Below are positions 34,153 through 43,556 of a stretch of DNA of 64,000 nucleotides, in pieces (the first letter of the stretch is position 1; each line of letters opens with the position of its first letter). The translations under genes were made by a program, and so were the position numbers. The notes below the pieces were generated by a model. The model did no database searches and was not told the DNA's origin. It was given only the letters and a program-made list of their open reading frames with translations. Source of the DNA: an uncultured Agathobacter sp. (lineage in GTDB: Bacteria; Bacillota; Clostridia; Lachnospirales; Lachnospiraceae); NCBI GenBank assembly GCA_944381555.1, contig CALWLL010000021.1, forward strand, positions 1-64,000, read 5' to 3'.

Positions 34153-35188
34153 TTATTGCTGTGTTATTTTTTTCCAGCGTTCATTATTGTCAAGAAATCC
34201 GTAGGTTTCTTTATCTCGAAAACAATTTAGTAATTCTTTTTTTAGTTGTTCAAAGAATGTGTTATTTGCTTTCTTGAAATTCATGTGTTCATACAAAGAA
34301 GATGTGGCAAAAATGCTTATATTATCAAGAGAGTGAAGCATTATATCCATAGTATCCAAAATGGTATCCACATCTTTTTCTATAGTTGCCAGTTCCAGTT
34401 TACAAGCTGCTTCTTGGAATTTACCCATATCAAATAAATTTACCAGCGTCTGTTGCTTATTTACCAATAAATGTGCTTTGAAAAAATTTTGTTCCTCTAA
34501 GCTAAGAAGATATATATTATTCAAAGTCATGCTAAGTATTTGATATTCGGAGAACAATATTTCTTCATTAGCCTTGTATGCCTCCTCTGTTCGGTTTGTT
34601 TTACTATAAATGGTTGCTTGCTTTAATTTACGAAGTGGATTTTGTAAGGAATAATACTGCAAATAGTGCTCTGCCTTTTCATATTGCTCGTTTCGTAAAT
34701 AATATCCAAAAAAGAGAATCTGCCGCACTGGTACGAAGATTTTCTTCTTCACTTTCTAATACTCTGTTGTAACAGGAAAGAATATAATCATCATAGCTGG
34801 CAGCGTTTGGAATCTCCTTTATTAAGCGCTGTGCATCCAAAAGCGTTGCAAGTTGCCATATTAGCATCAAACAATTTGGATACGTTTCGATGATGGATTT
34901 ACTCCAAAGAAAAACTTCATCATAGGCACAAGTTTTCAATTTTTGGTCAGCTTCCGTAACAATAGAAGTGATTTCCTCTGTTGTCAGTTCTTCCTGAAAA
35001 GAAAGTAATGTATCAAGTGAAATGCCTAGAAGACGTGCAATCGGTGCAAGTAACGTGATATCCGGACAAGAATTTTCGTTTTCCCATTTATTCACAGCAG
35101 GTGTTGTAACACCCAAGCGATTTGCCATTTCTTCCTGTGTCATCTCTTTTTCTTTTCTATATTTTCGTATTGTTTTTCCTATCTGCAT
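34153..35188 (-). pseudogene. XRE-family regulator with tetratricopeptide-like region, frameshifted
   Basis: The first part (from 35188) has a helix-turn-helix, MTQEEMANRLGVTTPAVNKW, and PIARLLGISLDTLLSF, then continues to SAADSLFW and stops at 34679. The second part, in the next frame, continues the same protein: FGYYLRNEQYEKAEHYLQYY through repeated helical pairs (SKTNRTEEAYKANEEILF) to a stop at 34153. Removing one base from the six-A run at 34708-34713 (plus strand) restores SAADSLFGYYLRNEQYEKA and a product of about 344 residues. The intact family senses signals through its helical C-terminus. The N-terminal part could still bind DNA. Confidence 0.85.
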
Positions 35189-35352
35189 TGTTCAAACTCC
35201 CTTTGATTTAATTAACATCGGCCGTTGTTTATATACGAATCATATCAAATAGATTGCAAATGAACAATTGAGCCGGTGTTAATTATCAAAAAATAAATTT
35301 AACTATGATTCAATATGGTAAATCAATGACAAAATAGCAAATTGCTGTCATT

Positions 35353-35490
35353 TTATGATACAGATAAATTCATCTGTTCAAATGGATTGTCTATCATATC
35401 ATCTGTAAATGCTTTTACGCTGCCATCAGAACGATAAAGCTCAGCAATATATTCCTTACGGTGACAAGCAGACGACGACAGTAGGCATTT
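35353..35490 (-). pseudogene. C-terminal coding remnant in the 430-bp gap upstream of the XRE gene
   Basis: The minus strand reads HRKEYIAELYRSDGSVKAFT followed by DDMIDNPFEQMNLSVS and a TAA at 35353. The composition is clearly coding but no start or upstream part is present; a second coding-like stretch (YDITNAYCRRLL) lies one frame over at about 35500. This looks like the end of a deleted gene. The rest of 35189-35535 shows no gene. Confidence 0.4.
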
Positions 35491-35523
35491 GTTATATCAT
35501 AGGAAAGTCATTTTTCCTGTAAT

Positions 35524-35559
35524 ATAACAAAAACCCTTGAAAATCCAACGATTTTCAAG
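35524..35559 (-). terminator. Terminator of the TrpXYZ-like ABC operon
   Basis: CTTGAAAATC-N4-GATTTTCAAG followed on the minus strand by GGTTTTTGTT. It lies 60 bp past the stop at 35620. A close relative of the same hairpin is found at 43924-43949. Confidence 0.7.
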
Positions 35560-35619
35560 AGTTCCTCGTCTATCCCATATCCCTTTGACATAAGCTTTTT
35601 TGACACGAAACTCCAATTC

Positions 35620-36414
35620 TTATCCGAGGAGTGCCTTATCCGAAACAAACTCCTGACCGCTTACATCTTCAAATTTTAAAAGCAAATCTTCTACGGTAAG
35701 TTTTTTCTTTTCCTGCTCCCCAATATCCAGAATGATTTTGCCTTCATTCATCATAATCAGACGATTCCCATGTGCAATCGCATCCTTCATGTTATGGGTA
35801 ATCATAAGGGTTGTCAGATTATTTTCAGAAACAATCTTGTCCGTCAGCTCCAATACCTTTGCCGCTGTCTTCGGGTCTAAAGCAGCGGTATGTTCGTCCA
35901 GAAGGAGAAGTTTTGGTCTTTGTAAAGTAGCCATAAGCAGCGTAAGCGCCTGCCTTTGTCCACCGGATAACAAGCCGACTTTTGAAGTCATACGGTCTTC
36001 CAGACCTAAATCCAGCATTTTCAAAAGTTCTTTGTAATGTTTCTTTTCTTCTCCCGTAATACCCCAGCCTAAACCTCTGCGTCTGCCGCGTCGTGCTGCA
36101 AGCGCCAGATTTTCATCAATCTGCATGGTAGCTGTGGTTCCGGTCATAGGGTCCTGAAACACACGGCCTAAATACTGGGCGCGTTTGTACTCTGGGAGTC
36201 CCGTCACATCTATTCCGTCAATAAGTACAGAGCCTTCATCAACCGGCCATACTCCGGCGATAGCGTTGAGCATGGTGGACTTTCCGGCACCATTGCCGCC
36301 AATTACAGTAACAAAATCCCCTTCGTTAAGCAACAAATCTACGCCGCTTAACGCAGTTTTCTCATTGATGGTTCCTAAGTTAAAGGTCTTGTGAATATTT
36401 TTAAGCTGTAACAT
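35620..36414 (-). CDS. ABC transporter ATP-binding protein (COG1101 type)
   Basis: 264 residues. Walker A VIGGNGAGKSTML (about 37-49), signature LLSGGQRQAL, Walker B LLLLDEHTAALDPK and switch His LMITHNM. The H in DEHTAALD and the GRVFQDPMTGT Q-loop are typical of the COG1101 ATPases that work with COG4120 permeases. It lies 3 bp after the permease gene. Energises uptake of the ligand bound by the lipoprotein at 37435-38397. Confidence 0.88.
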   Translation of the reverse strand: MLQLKNIHKTFNLGTINEKTALSGVDLLLNEGDFVTVIGGNGAGKSTMLNAIAGVWPVDEGSVLIDGIDVTGLPEYKRAQYLGRVFQDPMTGTTATMQIDENLALAARRGRRRGLGWGITGEEKKHYKELLKMLDLGLEDRMTSKVGLLSGGQRQALTLLMATLQRPKLLLLDEHTAALDPKTAAKVLELTDKIVSENNLTTLMITHNMKDAIAHGNRLIMMNEGKIILDIGEQEKKKLTVEDLLLKFEDVSGQEFVSDKALLG

Positions 36415-36417
36415 ACC

Positions 36418-37419
36418 CTAGACCTCCTTCTTTTTATCCGCCGCAGCAGTATTCTGTGCCGCTTCCGCTTTTAACGCCACCGCGCTCTTTTTTCCTGCCA
36501 TTCGGAAGGAATTTTTCTGCTGTCCCCGCAGATAAGGCACCGCTAAGAATACCGCAACAATAATTGCCGTAAAGAGTTTTAAATCATTTGGATCCATTCT
36601 AAGCCAGATAACAATGCCCATTACGACATAATAAATAATCGCGCCGATTACCACAAAAGAGAGCCTCATGGCAAAATTTGCTTTTTTCCCAAAAATGGCG
36701 TCGCAGAATACCTCTCCGATGATAATCGCTGCCAACCCGATAACAATGGCGCCGCGTCCCATATTTACGTCTGCAAATCCCTGAAACTGAGACAGAAGTC
36801 CGCCTGACATGGCCACCAGCCCGTTTGCCAGACAAAGACCGATAAGCTTCATATTATCATTGTTGATTCCCTGCGCCTTACTCATGGCCGGATTACATCC
36901 CGTAGCACGGATTGCAGAACCCTGCTCTGTACCAAAGTACCAGTACATAACTGCGATTAAAACGCCGCAGAACAACAATGCTGCAACAATTGCCGCCGTC
37001 ATGTTTCTGGAGCTTAAAATCAAATCGTATTTATCCACACTCAAAGCCTTATTAGAACCACCCAGAATATGTAAGTTCACGGAAAAGAGTGCAATCTGCG
37101 TTAAAATACCTGCCAGAATTGGCGGGATTCCCAGTCTGGTATGCAAAATGCCGGTACATAAACCTGCCAGCATTCCTGCTAAGGTGGCAGCAAGCAGCGC
37201 CACCCAGATGTTGCACCCGCTGGTAGTAAGCATTACCGTCACAGCTCCGCCCGTTGCTATGGAACCGTCTACTGTCAAATCCGCAAAATCCAGCAATCTG
37301 TATGTAATATATAATCCCAACGCCATAACACCCCATATCAAGCCTTGGGCAATATTAGACGGCAATGCATTAAAAAATGCAATGGGATTTAACATAGTCA
37401 AACAATGAGATAATAACAT
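36418..37419 (-). CDS. ABC transporter permease (COG4120 type)
   Basis: 333 residues with about nine hydrophobic helices of the branched-chain amino acid permease superfamily: TYRLLDFADLTVDGSIATGG near residue 40, GLCTGILHTRLGIPPILAGI, and GLANGLVAMSGGL-type helices. The last 35 residues are hydrophilic and lysine/alanine-rich, inside the cell. Relatives in streptococci are called TrpY and are thought to move tryptophan or tyrosine. Middle gene of the ABC operon. Confidence 0.85.
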   Translation of the reverse strand: MLLSHCLTMLNPIAFFNALPSNIAQGLIWGVMALGLYITYRLLDFADLTVDGSIATGGAVTVMLTTSGCNIWVALLAATLAGMLAGLCTGILHTRLGIPPILAGILTQIALFSVNLHILGGSNKALSVDKYDLILSSRNMTAAIVAALLFCGVLIAVMYWYFGTEQGSAIRATGCNPAMSKAQGINNDNMKLIGLCLANGLVAMSGGLLSQFQGFADVNMGRGAIVIGLAAIIIGEVFCDAIFGKKANFAMRLSFVVIGAIIYYVVMGIVIWLRMDPNDLKLFTAIIVAVFLAVPYLRGQQKNSFRMAGKKSAVALKAEAAQNTAAADKKKEV

Positions 37420-37434
37420 AAAAGTTGTCCTCGC

Positions 37435-38397
37435 TTATTCTGTAACAATCGCTTCGTAATCCTCTGGAATTGTTATACCAAGTTCTTCTGCATTGGCTTT
37501 GTTGTATTTCTTGGTAACTTCCGGTGCAAACTTGATTTCCATAGTAGCCGGATCCGCTCCGTTTACAAGAATTTCATATGCCATTAAACCGGTTTCATAT
37601 CCCAAATCGTAATAATCAATAGAAAGTGTTGCCACACCGCAGCCACCGCAGATTCCTTCTTCACCTGCAAATACCGGAACTTTTTTTGGAAGTGCTACGT
37701 TGTTAATGGCTTCTGTACAGTCTGCCGCTGTGTTATCTGTCGGAATGTATATAACATCACTGTTTTCACATGCGCTTGTAGTAACTGCGGCTACGTCATT
37801 GGAATCTGTAAAGGTAAACACTTCACAAGTATATCCCAGTTCTGTTAAGTAACCGGAAATAACATCTGACTGATATTTGCTGTTTGCTTCTGCGGAACAG
37901 TAAAGAATACCAATCTTCTCTGCATCCGGAAAAAGCTCTTTTATACAGTTTGCCTGTTCATCTAATGGCGCCAGATCGGAAGTGCCGGAAATATTTTTGC
38001 CTGTTACGCCATTCCAATCATCTGCATCAAGCGCCGTAGCATAGTCTGTAATCGATGTTCCCAGTATCGGAATATCTGCGGTAGATGAAGACGCCGCCTG
38101 CAAGGCAGCCGTACCATTTGCCATGATAAGACTGTATCCATTTGCTGCAAATGTATTTGTAATAGTCGTACATGATGCAGAATCTCCCGCTGCCACCTGT
38201 ACATCAAATGTCACATCATCCCCCAGCTTATCCTTCAGCGCATCCTGAAATCCCTCTGTTGCAGCATCCAGTGCCGTATGCTGAACCAACTGGCACACAC
38301 CTACCGTATATTTTGCGGAGCCTCCCCCGCATGCTGTCACAGACAATGCCATTACCCCCGCTAATAAGAGCGCTGTTAATTTTAACCCTTTTTTCAT
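37435..38397 (-). CDS. ABC transporter substrate-binding lipoprotein (COG2984 type, TrpX-like)
   Basis: 320 residues from the ATG at 38397 (GGAG upstream), lipobox MALSVTACGG with Cys at about 23. The ABC_sub_bind pattern is present: VGVCQLVQHTALDAATEGFQ, LIMANGTAALQAASS, ILGTSITDY, IGILYCSAEANS and VIYIPTDNTAADCTEAI. This family binds aromatic amino acids in streptococcal TrpX, but ligands vary, so tryptophan here is inference. No T-box is visible in the leader. First gene of the operon with a near-consensus promoter at 38541-38569. Confidence 0.87.
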   Translation of the reverse strand: MKKGLKLTALLLAGVMALSVTACGGGSAKYTVGVCQLVQHTALDAATEGFQDALKDKLGDDVTFDVQVAAGDSASCTTITNTFAANGYSLIMANGTAALQAASSSTADIPILGTSITDYATALDADDWNGVTGKNISGTSDLAPLDEQANCIKELFPDAEKIGILYCSAEANSKYQSDVISGYLTELGYTCEVFTFTDSNDVAAVTTSACENSDVIYIPTDNTAADCTEAINNVALPKKVPVFAGEEGICGGCGVATLSIDYYDLGYETGLMAYEILVNGADPATMEIKFAPEVTKKYNKANAEELGITIPEDYEAIVTE

Positions 38398-38540
38398 TTT
38401 ACTCTCCATTTCTGCGCTGCTTTTACGCATATGAGCTTTGAGTCTGGCAGCGCATAGACTCAAAATGCCGTGTGAACAATTTATTTTTCACACTGTCTCT
38501 TTATGTGTCACTTTAAAGTATTAAAATGGTGCATATTTCT

Positions 38541-38569
38541 ATTATATTCATAAGCCATGTCATCGTCAA
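38541..38569 (-). promoter_or_regulatory. Sigma-A promoter of the TrpXYZ-like operon
   Basis: TTGACG (38564-38569) and TATAAT (38541-38546) with a 17-bp spacer on the minus strand, about 145 bp before the lipoprotein start. The leader contains a small GTGTGAA/TTCACAC stem near 38472-38495 but no T-box features. Confidence 0.8.
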
Positions 38570-38640
38570 AGAACTATAATTTATAGCTATTCCCAAAAAA
38601 AGTTATGGTTTAAAACATTTGAATGCCCCTTTGCATAATA

Positions 38641-40014
38641 CTATTTTCCCCAACGCTTTTTTAAGCGCCATCTTACAATTAGAAAGCAAAGAATGTGTAC
38701 GCCAAGTGTCAGTCCCCATGAAATTGGATAAGCAAAGTACACCGTATCAATGGTATGATACTGCTCCATTTGAAAGAATACCGAAATCCATGCAATACGG
38801 AATACACAGGCGCCAAGCAAAGACACAATCATCGGCATAACCGAATAGCCAAGCCCCCGCAGAGCGCCAACCATACTATCCATCATCCCGCACAAAGCAT
38901 ATGTCGTGCATATCACGGACAATCTCTTTATGCCTGCCTGTATTACAACATCGCTTTCCGAATACAAATGCAGTATCGGTTCTCCAAAGAAATATACTGC
39001 ATTTCCCAAAACCAGACCTACTGCCAACACACATAGCTGGGTCGTAATCACAATCCGGTTGATACGTTCATACTTTCCTGCACCAATATTCTGGCTGACA
39101 AACGCTACAATTGCCTGTGAAAAAGCATTCATTGCCACATACACAAAACCTTCCACGTTGGCTGCCGCCGAATTTCCCGCTACAATGATGTTCCCAAAGG
39201 AATTGATAGAAGACTGAATTACAACATTTGACAATGAGAACAATGAACCCTGCACCCCTGCCGGAAGTCCGATCTGCAATATTCGGATTAACGTAGTCTT
39301 ATCCACACCAAGATACTGTTTCTCCAAACGAATTGCACCGGTTTCCCGTGTCAGGCAGCGCAATACCAATACTGCGGATACACACTGGGAAATCACCGTA
39401 GCAAGCGCTACACCCGCCACATCCATATGAAAGATAATGACAAAAATAAGGTTTAATACTATATTGATCATACCTGCAAAGCTAAGATAATACAGGGGGC
39501 GTTTGGTATCGCCGACCCCTCTTAAGATTGCCGCGCCAAAATTATATGCCATCATTGCAGGCATTCCCAAAAAATAAATGCGCAGGTACAATGCCGCAAG
39601 GTCTATAACCTCTGCGGGACTCTGCATCCATATAAGAAGCTGTTTTGCCGCAAAAAATCCAATAATTGCCAGCAATATCCCGCATATCACACTGACAGTA
39701 ATTGCAGTATGTACCGTCTTACGAAGCTCCTGCTCCTCTTTGGATGCAAAATAGCGCGCCACCAGCACATTCGCACCAACGGACAATCCCATAAATACAT
39801 TGGTGAGCAGATTGATAATAGAGCCATTGGAACCAACCGCCGCAAGGGAATTGTCTCCTGCAAACTGTCCTACTACGATTACATCTGCGGCATTGAAAAA
39901 TAATTGCAGAACGCTGGAGGCAATAAGCGGTAAAGAAAATAATAACAGCTTATTTAAGATAGAACCTTCACACAGGTTCATGGTATAATTTTTTGAACTC
40001 TTTTGTACTGACAT
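38641..40014 (-). CDS. MATE-family multidrug efflux transporter (copy 1)
   Basis: 457 residues from the ATG at 40014 (AAGGGG about 9 bases upstream); twelve predicted helices in two homologous halves. The MATE signature is LLLFSLPLIASSVLQLFFNAAD at the start of helix 1, followed by VVGQFAGDNSLAAVGS; the second half holds QIGLPAGVQGSLFSLSNVVI. It exports drugs or metabolites using an ion gradient. Very similar in sequence to the protein at 44032-45402, indicating a local duplication. Monocistronic. Confidence 0.92.
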   Translation of the reverse strand: MSVQKSSKNYTMNLCEGSILNKLLLFSLPLIASSVLQLFFNAADVIVVGQFAGDNSLAAVGSNGSIINLLTNVFMGLSVGANVLVARYFASKEEQELRKTVHTAITVSVICGILLAIIGFFAAKQLLIWMQSPAEVIDLAALYLRIYFLGMPAMMAYNFGAAILRGVGDTKRPLYYLSFAGMINIVLNLIFVIIFHMDVAGVALATVISQCVSAVLVLRCLTRETGAIRLEKQYLGVDKTTLIRILQIGLPAGVQGSLFSLSNVVIQSSINSFGNIIVAGNSAAANVEGFVYVAMNAFSQAIVAFVSQNIGAGKYERINRIVITTQLCVLAVGLVLGNAVYFFGEPILHLYSESDVVIQAGIKRLSVICTTYALCGMMDSMVGALRGLGYSVMPMIVSLLGACVFRIAWISVFFQMEQYHTIDTVYFAYPISWGLTLGVHILCFLIVRWRLKKRWGK

Positions 40015-40193
40015 AATTTGATCCCCTTTTTTTATACTCTGAATATCTATCTTAGCACTTTTACAATAGGTTTCAAGTATAAAATTCTGCTTTTTTCTAA
40101 CCATAATCCATGATGCCTCTGCATATGGGCAGAAAAAAGCCAGACTGCTGTGCTCTTTCACACGTTAATGTATCACAATCTTTCCTATGACGC

Positions 40194-40220
40194 AAAAAAG
40201 GTGCCACCTGCGTGACACCT
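40194..40220 (-). terminator. Intrinsic terminator of the degV gene
   Basis: AGGTGTCAC-N4-GTGGCACCT stem with one wobble, followed by six Ts on the minus strand, 26 bases past the stop at 40247. Confidence 0.88.
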
Positions 40221-40246
40221 TTCCGATTATTATCATTATTTCCGAT

Positions 40247-41131
40247 TTATTTTTTATATTCCGTTCCCTTCGTGCATCTTCCCATATGACATAGTGCAAT
40301 AACGCCCGGACCTGTATGCGCACCGATTACAGGACCTACATCACTTAGGATAACCTTGGCATTTGGATATGCCGCCTCTACCATTTCCTTTACGGAAACT
40401 GCATCCTCTAAACAATCGCCATGAGAAATAAATACATAATTCCATGTATCAATATCTGCGGTGGCCTGCATATATTCAAGCAATTCCTTCATCGCTTTCT
40501 TTCTGCCCCGCGCTTTTGCAACATTCTCCAATTTGCCTTCGTTCGTCACAACAATCATCGGCTTGACGTTTAAAATAGAGCCTGCAACTGCGGCTGTTGC
40601 ACTGATTCTGCCGCCTCGTTTTAGGAAAAACAAATCATTTACGGTTACCTGATGGTGAATCTTATCTTTCATGGACATAATACCATCATATACCTCTTCG
40701 ATGGTTTTGCCGGCTTCTCTCTGAAGCGCAGCATAATGCACTAAAAGTCCCTGTCCTACAGATGCGCAGCAGGTATCAATATGTAACAGCTTGCGCTCCG
40801 GGAATTCATCCTTTAATTGATTCATAATCATCGCACCACTGTTATATGTAGTAGACAATCCGGAAGAGAATCCGATATAAAGAATATCATAGCCTTCCTC
40901 CAGACTCTTTCGCATATGCTCCTCAAAATATCCCGGGGTAACTGCCGCCGTCTTTGCATTTGCACCATCACGCAACTGCTGATAAAATACCTTCGCTTCG
41001 ATATCCCTATTCAATACCGGCGCAGCATCGTTAATAATGACTTCCAACTGCATAACCTTAAGATCATATTTCTCCACCATTTCTTTAGGCAGGTCACAGG
41101 ATGAATCTGTATAAATATGATAATTAAACAT
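40247..41131 (-). CDS. DegV-family fatty-acid-binding protein
   Basis: 294 residues from the ATG at 41131 (AAGGAG 9 bases upstream). DegV features: YTDSSCDLPKEMVEKYD, a TAAVTPGYFEEHMRKSL segment, YIGFSSGLSTTYNSG, HIDTCCASVGQGLLV and VGPVIGAHTGPGVIALCH. These cytoplasmic proteins bind single fatty acids; the FakB members hand them to the FakA kinase. No fakA gene is present in this window. Preceded by a 17-codon leader-like reading frame. Confidence 0.92.
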   Translation of the reverse strand: MFNYHIYTDSSCDLPKEMVEKYDLKVMQLEVIINDAAPVLNRDIEAKVFYQQLRDGANAKTAAVTPGYFEEHMRKSLEEGYDILYIGFSSGLSTTYNSGAMIMNQLKDEFPERKLLHIDTCCASVGQGLLVHYAALQREAGKTIEEVYDGIMSMKDKIHHQVTVNDLFFLKRGGRISATAAVAGSILNVKPMIVVTNEGKLENVAKARGRKKAMKELLEYMQATADIDTWNYVFISHGDCLEDAVSVKEMVEAAYPNAKVILSDVGPVIGAHTGPGVIALCHMGRCTKGTEYKK

Positions 41132-41204
41132 TGGCTTACTCTCCTTATCAATAAATGTAGTTTTAAAAACCATATTATATAGTTTATTTTATCATATAGA
41201 AAAT

Positions 41205-41224
41205 GGGCTGTCTATAGACAACCC
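41205..41224 (-). terminator. Hairpin between the 16-residue frame and degV
   Basis: GGGTTGTC-TATA-GACAGCCC, 8 bp with one wobble, followed by ATTTTCTAT on the minus strand. It is a possible terminator or attenuator in front of degV. Confidence 0.55.
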
Positions 41225-41258
41225 AAACTATTAAGAAAAAATAAAAAATTATAACGTA

Positions 41259-41309
41259 CTAGATTAATCCTAATACATAATAAATTGTGTAAATAACTTC
41301 AAATAACAT
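41259..41309 (-). CDS. 16-residue hydrophobic peptide with strong ribosome-binding site
   Basis: AGGAGG lies 7 bases before an ATG that opens MLFEVIYTIYYVLGLI and a TAG. The peptide is wholly hydrophobic apart from one Glu, long enough for a short membrane helix. A hairpin follows (41205-41224) and degV begins 128 bases downstream. It could be a leader peptide, a small membrane peptide or a chance frame behind a good site. The perfect spacing of the site is the main evidence. Confidence 0.4.
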   Translation of the reverse strand: MLFEVIYTIYYVLGLI

Positions 41310-41514
41310 ATGTCCGCCTCCTGTTTTTAATTTGCTCTTTCTGAACAATGCTATCCTGCAACAGAAGTATTATGAAAATGTTTTCAATATGTTTCCTTTT
41401 TGTTAAAAGGGAAAGATTCTTTCCTCGTATTTGCTGAGTGGCTTTCCTCTTTCTTAATCTTTAACAATCCAAATGAACATATAACATCTTCCAAATTAAA
41501 GCAAGCGATAATTG

Positions 41515-42165
41515 CTATGAAAACTTTTCATTTGGAATTACAGGTACATATAAATAGCTTTCATATTTACCACCCGCATATATTGCGTGCCTTCCATAAT
41601 TAACATCTTGCGGAACCTCTATTTCAACCGCATCAGGCGCAACCTTCGTGGAACCGCCCCCAAGTGTAACCATTTTCACATTACTCCCCGGCATATAAGT
41701 AAACCCCTCCTTAGGCACTCGGACCTTTGCATGTCCAAAAATCAAAGACATCGGTCCCCCCGGAGCTGTAGTCTTAAACGCAGATATACTTAATCTTAAA
41801 CTCTCGCCTTTCTTGAAAAACAATCCCATTGGCCAAATACAGATATCAATTTCCTTTCCATATGGACTGCAGGAAAAAACAGTTGGATGCATTTCATCAT
41901 CTACAGGCCGAAAGACATTTGCATATATTTTCACACCATCTCTCAATATAATTGGCACGTTTCGCTCTAACAGAATATCACAGGATAAAGGCATTGCCCC
42001 TTTCATTCGGATACTCCCTTTCTTTAGGAGAAGTGTTTCTTCCTTAAATTCCTGATACCTCACTCGCTTTGCTGTCACAGGCAAAGCACTACGCACAGGT
42101 ACATCTAAAGGTTTCCCTTCCTTATCATGCAACCACATCCTCTTTTTCTCTGTCATATGAGCCAT
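41515..42165 (-). pseudogene. CocE/NonD-type hydrolase lacking its catalytic core
   Basis: 216 codons in one frame. Residues up to about 108 match the beginning of CocE-type acyl hydrolases (NVPIILRDGVKIYANVFRPV, then HPTVFSCSPYGKEI). From about 109 they match the C-terminal jelly-roll (FKKGESLRLSISAF, FGHAKVRVP, KYESYLYVPVIP). The whole alpha/beta-hydrolase middle, with the serine nucleophile, Asp and His and about 350 residues, is missing, and the ends are joined in frame at about KEID. A stable but catalytically dead protein could be produced. It lies 11 bp after the HXXEE gene, so probably shares its transcript. Confidence 0.75.
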
Positions 42166-42176
42166 TCTTTTTTCTC

Positions 42177-42848
42177 CTATCTCAAAAACTTTTCAAAATA
42201 CCCGTTTCCCCAAGTATACGGATATGGTGAATTTTCATCTTCAACCAATTTCTGCGCCTTTTCTACAGCAAACCATGCCAGTAACGCTTTACAAACCACT
42301 CCAATAATAACTTCCCACCATGTAGGCGCCTGATAAGTAAAGAATGAAATAATCAGTGCAAGACCAATCGGAATAAATCCTAACAATGTGGTTGCAAGGC
42401 CTGGATTGTAGATTGTTCGTTTTCCTTTTTCCTTGAACATTTTCAAAGAAAAAATGGCGCCTGCTGTGTGCCCTGCAATTTCCCCAAGGCAGAGAACAAT
42501 TTTCATAACACAAAACAAGGGAGTAACTCCTGCCAATAACACGATGCAATCAAAGATAACCCCTATCAGGTTTGTCCACATATCCCCAAGTTGATTCATC
42601 GGATAACGGTCCAATTTGTCAGACCCTGCCATTAGGTTAAACATCGTGTGAAAACCACCCGGAAAACACCACTCTTCCAAGACATGCAATGGAAGAAGTA
42701 TGCTGGCAAAAGCAAACAGCTTTGTTTGAATATCCCATTCATCCCACATGCATACAGTAACACCAAGTATTATACCGGAAATCATAATGATGACGTAAAG
42801 CCAGCAGCTTAACCATCCCTTTGCCAATTTACTTCTAAATTCTTTCAT
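42177..42848 (-). CDS. HXXEE-domain membrane protein
   Basis: 223 residues from the ATG at 42848 (AGGAG 7 bases upstream). About six membrane helices. The naming motif is visible as LLPLHVLEEWCFPGGFH near residue 50, and a second conserved histidine occurs in GEIAGHTAGAIF. The family's activity is unknown; the buried His/Glu residues suggest a metal-dependent membrane enzyme. It is divergent from a TetR-type regulator, which probably controls it together with the downstream hydrolase remnant. Confidence 0.78.
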   Translation of the reverse strand: MKEFRSKLAKGWLSCWLYVIIMISGIILGVTVCMWDEWDIQTKLFAFASILLPLHVLEEWCFPGGFHTMFNLMAGSDKLDRYPMNQLGDMWTNLIGVIFDCIVLLAGVTPLFCVMKIVLCLGEIAGHTAGAIFSLKMFKEKGKRTIYNPGLATTLLGFIPIGLALIISFFTYQAPTWWEVIIGVVCKALLAWFAVEKAQKLVEDENSPYPYTWGNGYFEKFLR

Positions 42849-42995
42849 GAGAATCTCCTGTTTCATCCATTCAATTTTATCAGCCACTTGTTTTATAAAA
42901 AGAACTATGATAAAGTCATAAGATATGAAAATAATGTACCATAAGTCAAAAAAGCAATCAATATTCCCACAACTTGTAGAACATAAGGAGGCTGT

Positions 42996-43544
42996 ATGTA
43001 CCATATCAAAAATGATGTCAGGGCGATCAAGTCAGCAGAATTATTATATGAGGGGCTAATAGAGTGCATGAAAGAGCATAGTTTCGATGAAATTAGTATT
43101 TTAGATGTTGCCGAAAAGTCCACCGTAAGCAGAACAACTTTTTACAGAAATTTCGACTATCTTATAGATATTTTATATTGGAAATGTAATGAATTATTTC
43201 AACAGATGTTCATTGGCTATGTAAAAGAAAATCCTGATTTGAACAAAACAGATGACTTTTTTCGATATATCCTGCAATTCTGGATGCAGTATCCGGATAT
43301 CGTTGAAGTTTTTATAACACAAGGAAGAATTGATATTATCTATAATATTTTCATGAATAATGCAGATATGGTCAAAGCCCTTATACACGACAGACTTAAC
43401 CTGCCTCCTATTGAAAATCGATATTACATTGCCACACATGTCGGCATATTTATCGGCATCTTCCAGACTTGGATTGATGGTGGAAAAAAGGAAAGCGTAG
43501 ATGACATTATCTCTTTTATGCACAGTACCGAGATGACGAAATAA
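42996..43544 (+). CDS. TetR-family transcriptional regulator
   Basis: 182 residues. The helix-turn-helix covers about 10-58: IECMKEHSFDEISILDVAEK then TVSRTTFYRNFDYLIDIL. The C-terminal ligand domain ends GIFIGIFQTWIDGGKKES, the TetR_C_7-like pattern of clostridial regulators. AAGGAGG lies just before the start. Transcribed away from the HXXEE gene; the 147-bp gap holds a weak TATGA-N5-TCATA repeat (about 42906-42921) that might be its operator. Confidence 0.85.
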   Translation: MYHIKNDVRAIKSAELLYEGLIECMKEHSFDEISILDVAEKSTVSRTTFYRNFDYLIDILYWKCNELFQQMFIGYVKENPDLNKTDDFFRYILQFWMQYPDIVEVFITQGRIDIIYNIFMNNADMVKALIHDRLNLPPIENRYYIATHVGIFIGIFQTWIDGGKKESVDDIISFMHSTEMTK

Positions 43545-43556
43545 CGTCTGCCGATG

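Noticed and set aside
36809..37408. 199-codon plus-strand open frame
   Set aside because: Fully antisense to the ABC permease gene; its hydrophobic, proline-rich composition mirrors the permease codons.
38398..38640. T-box riboswitch before the TrpXYZ-like operon
   Set aside because: The leader is about 140 nt and lacks a T-box sequence and an antiterminator; only a small stem is seen.
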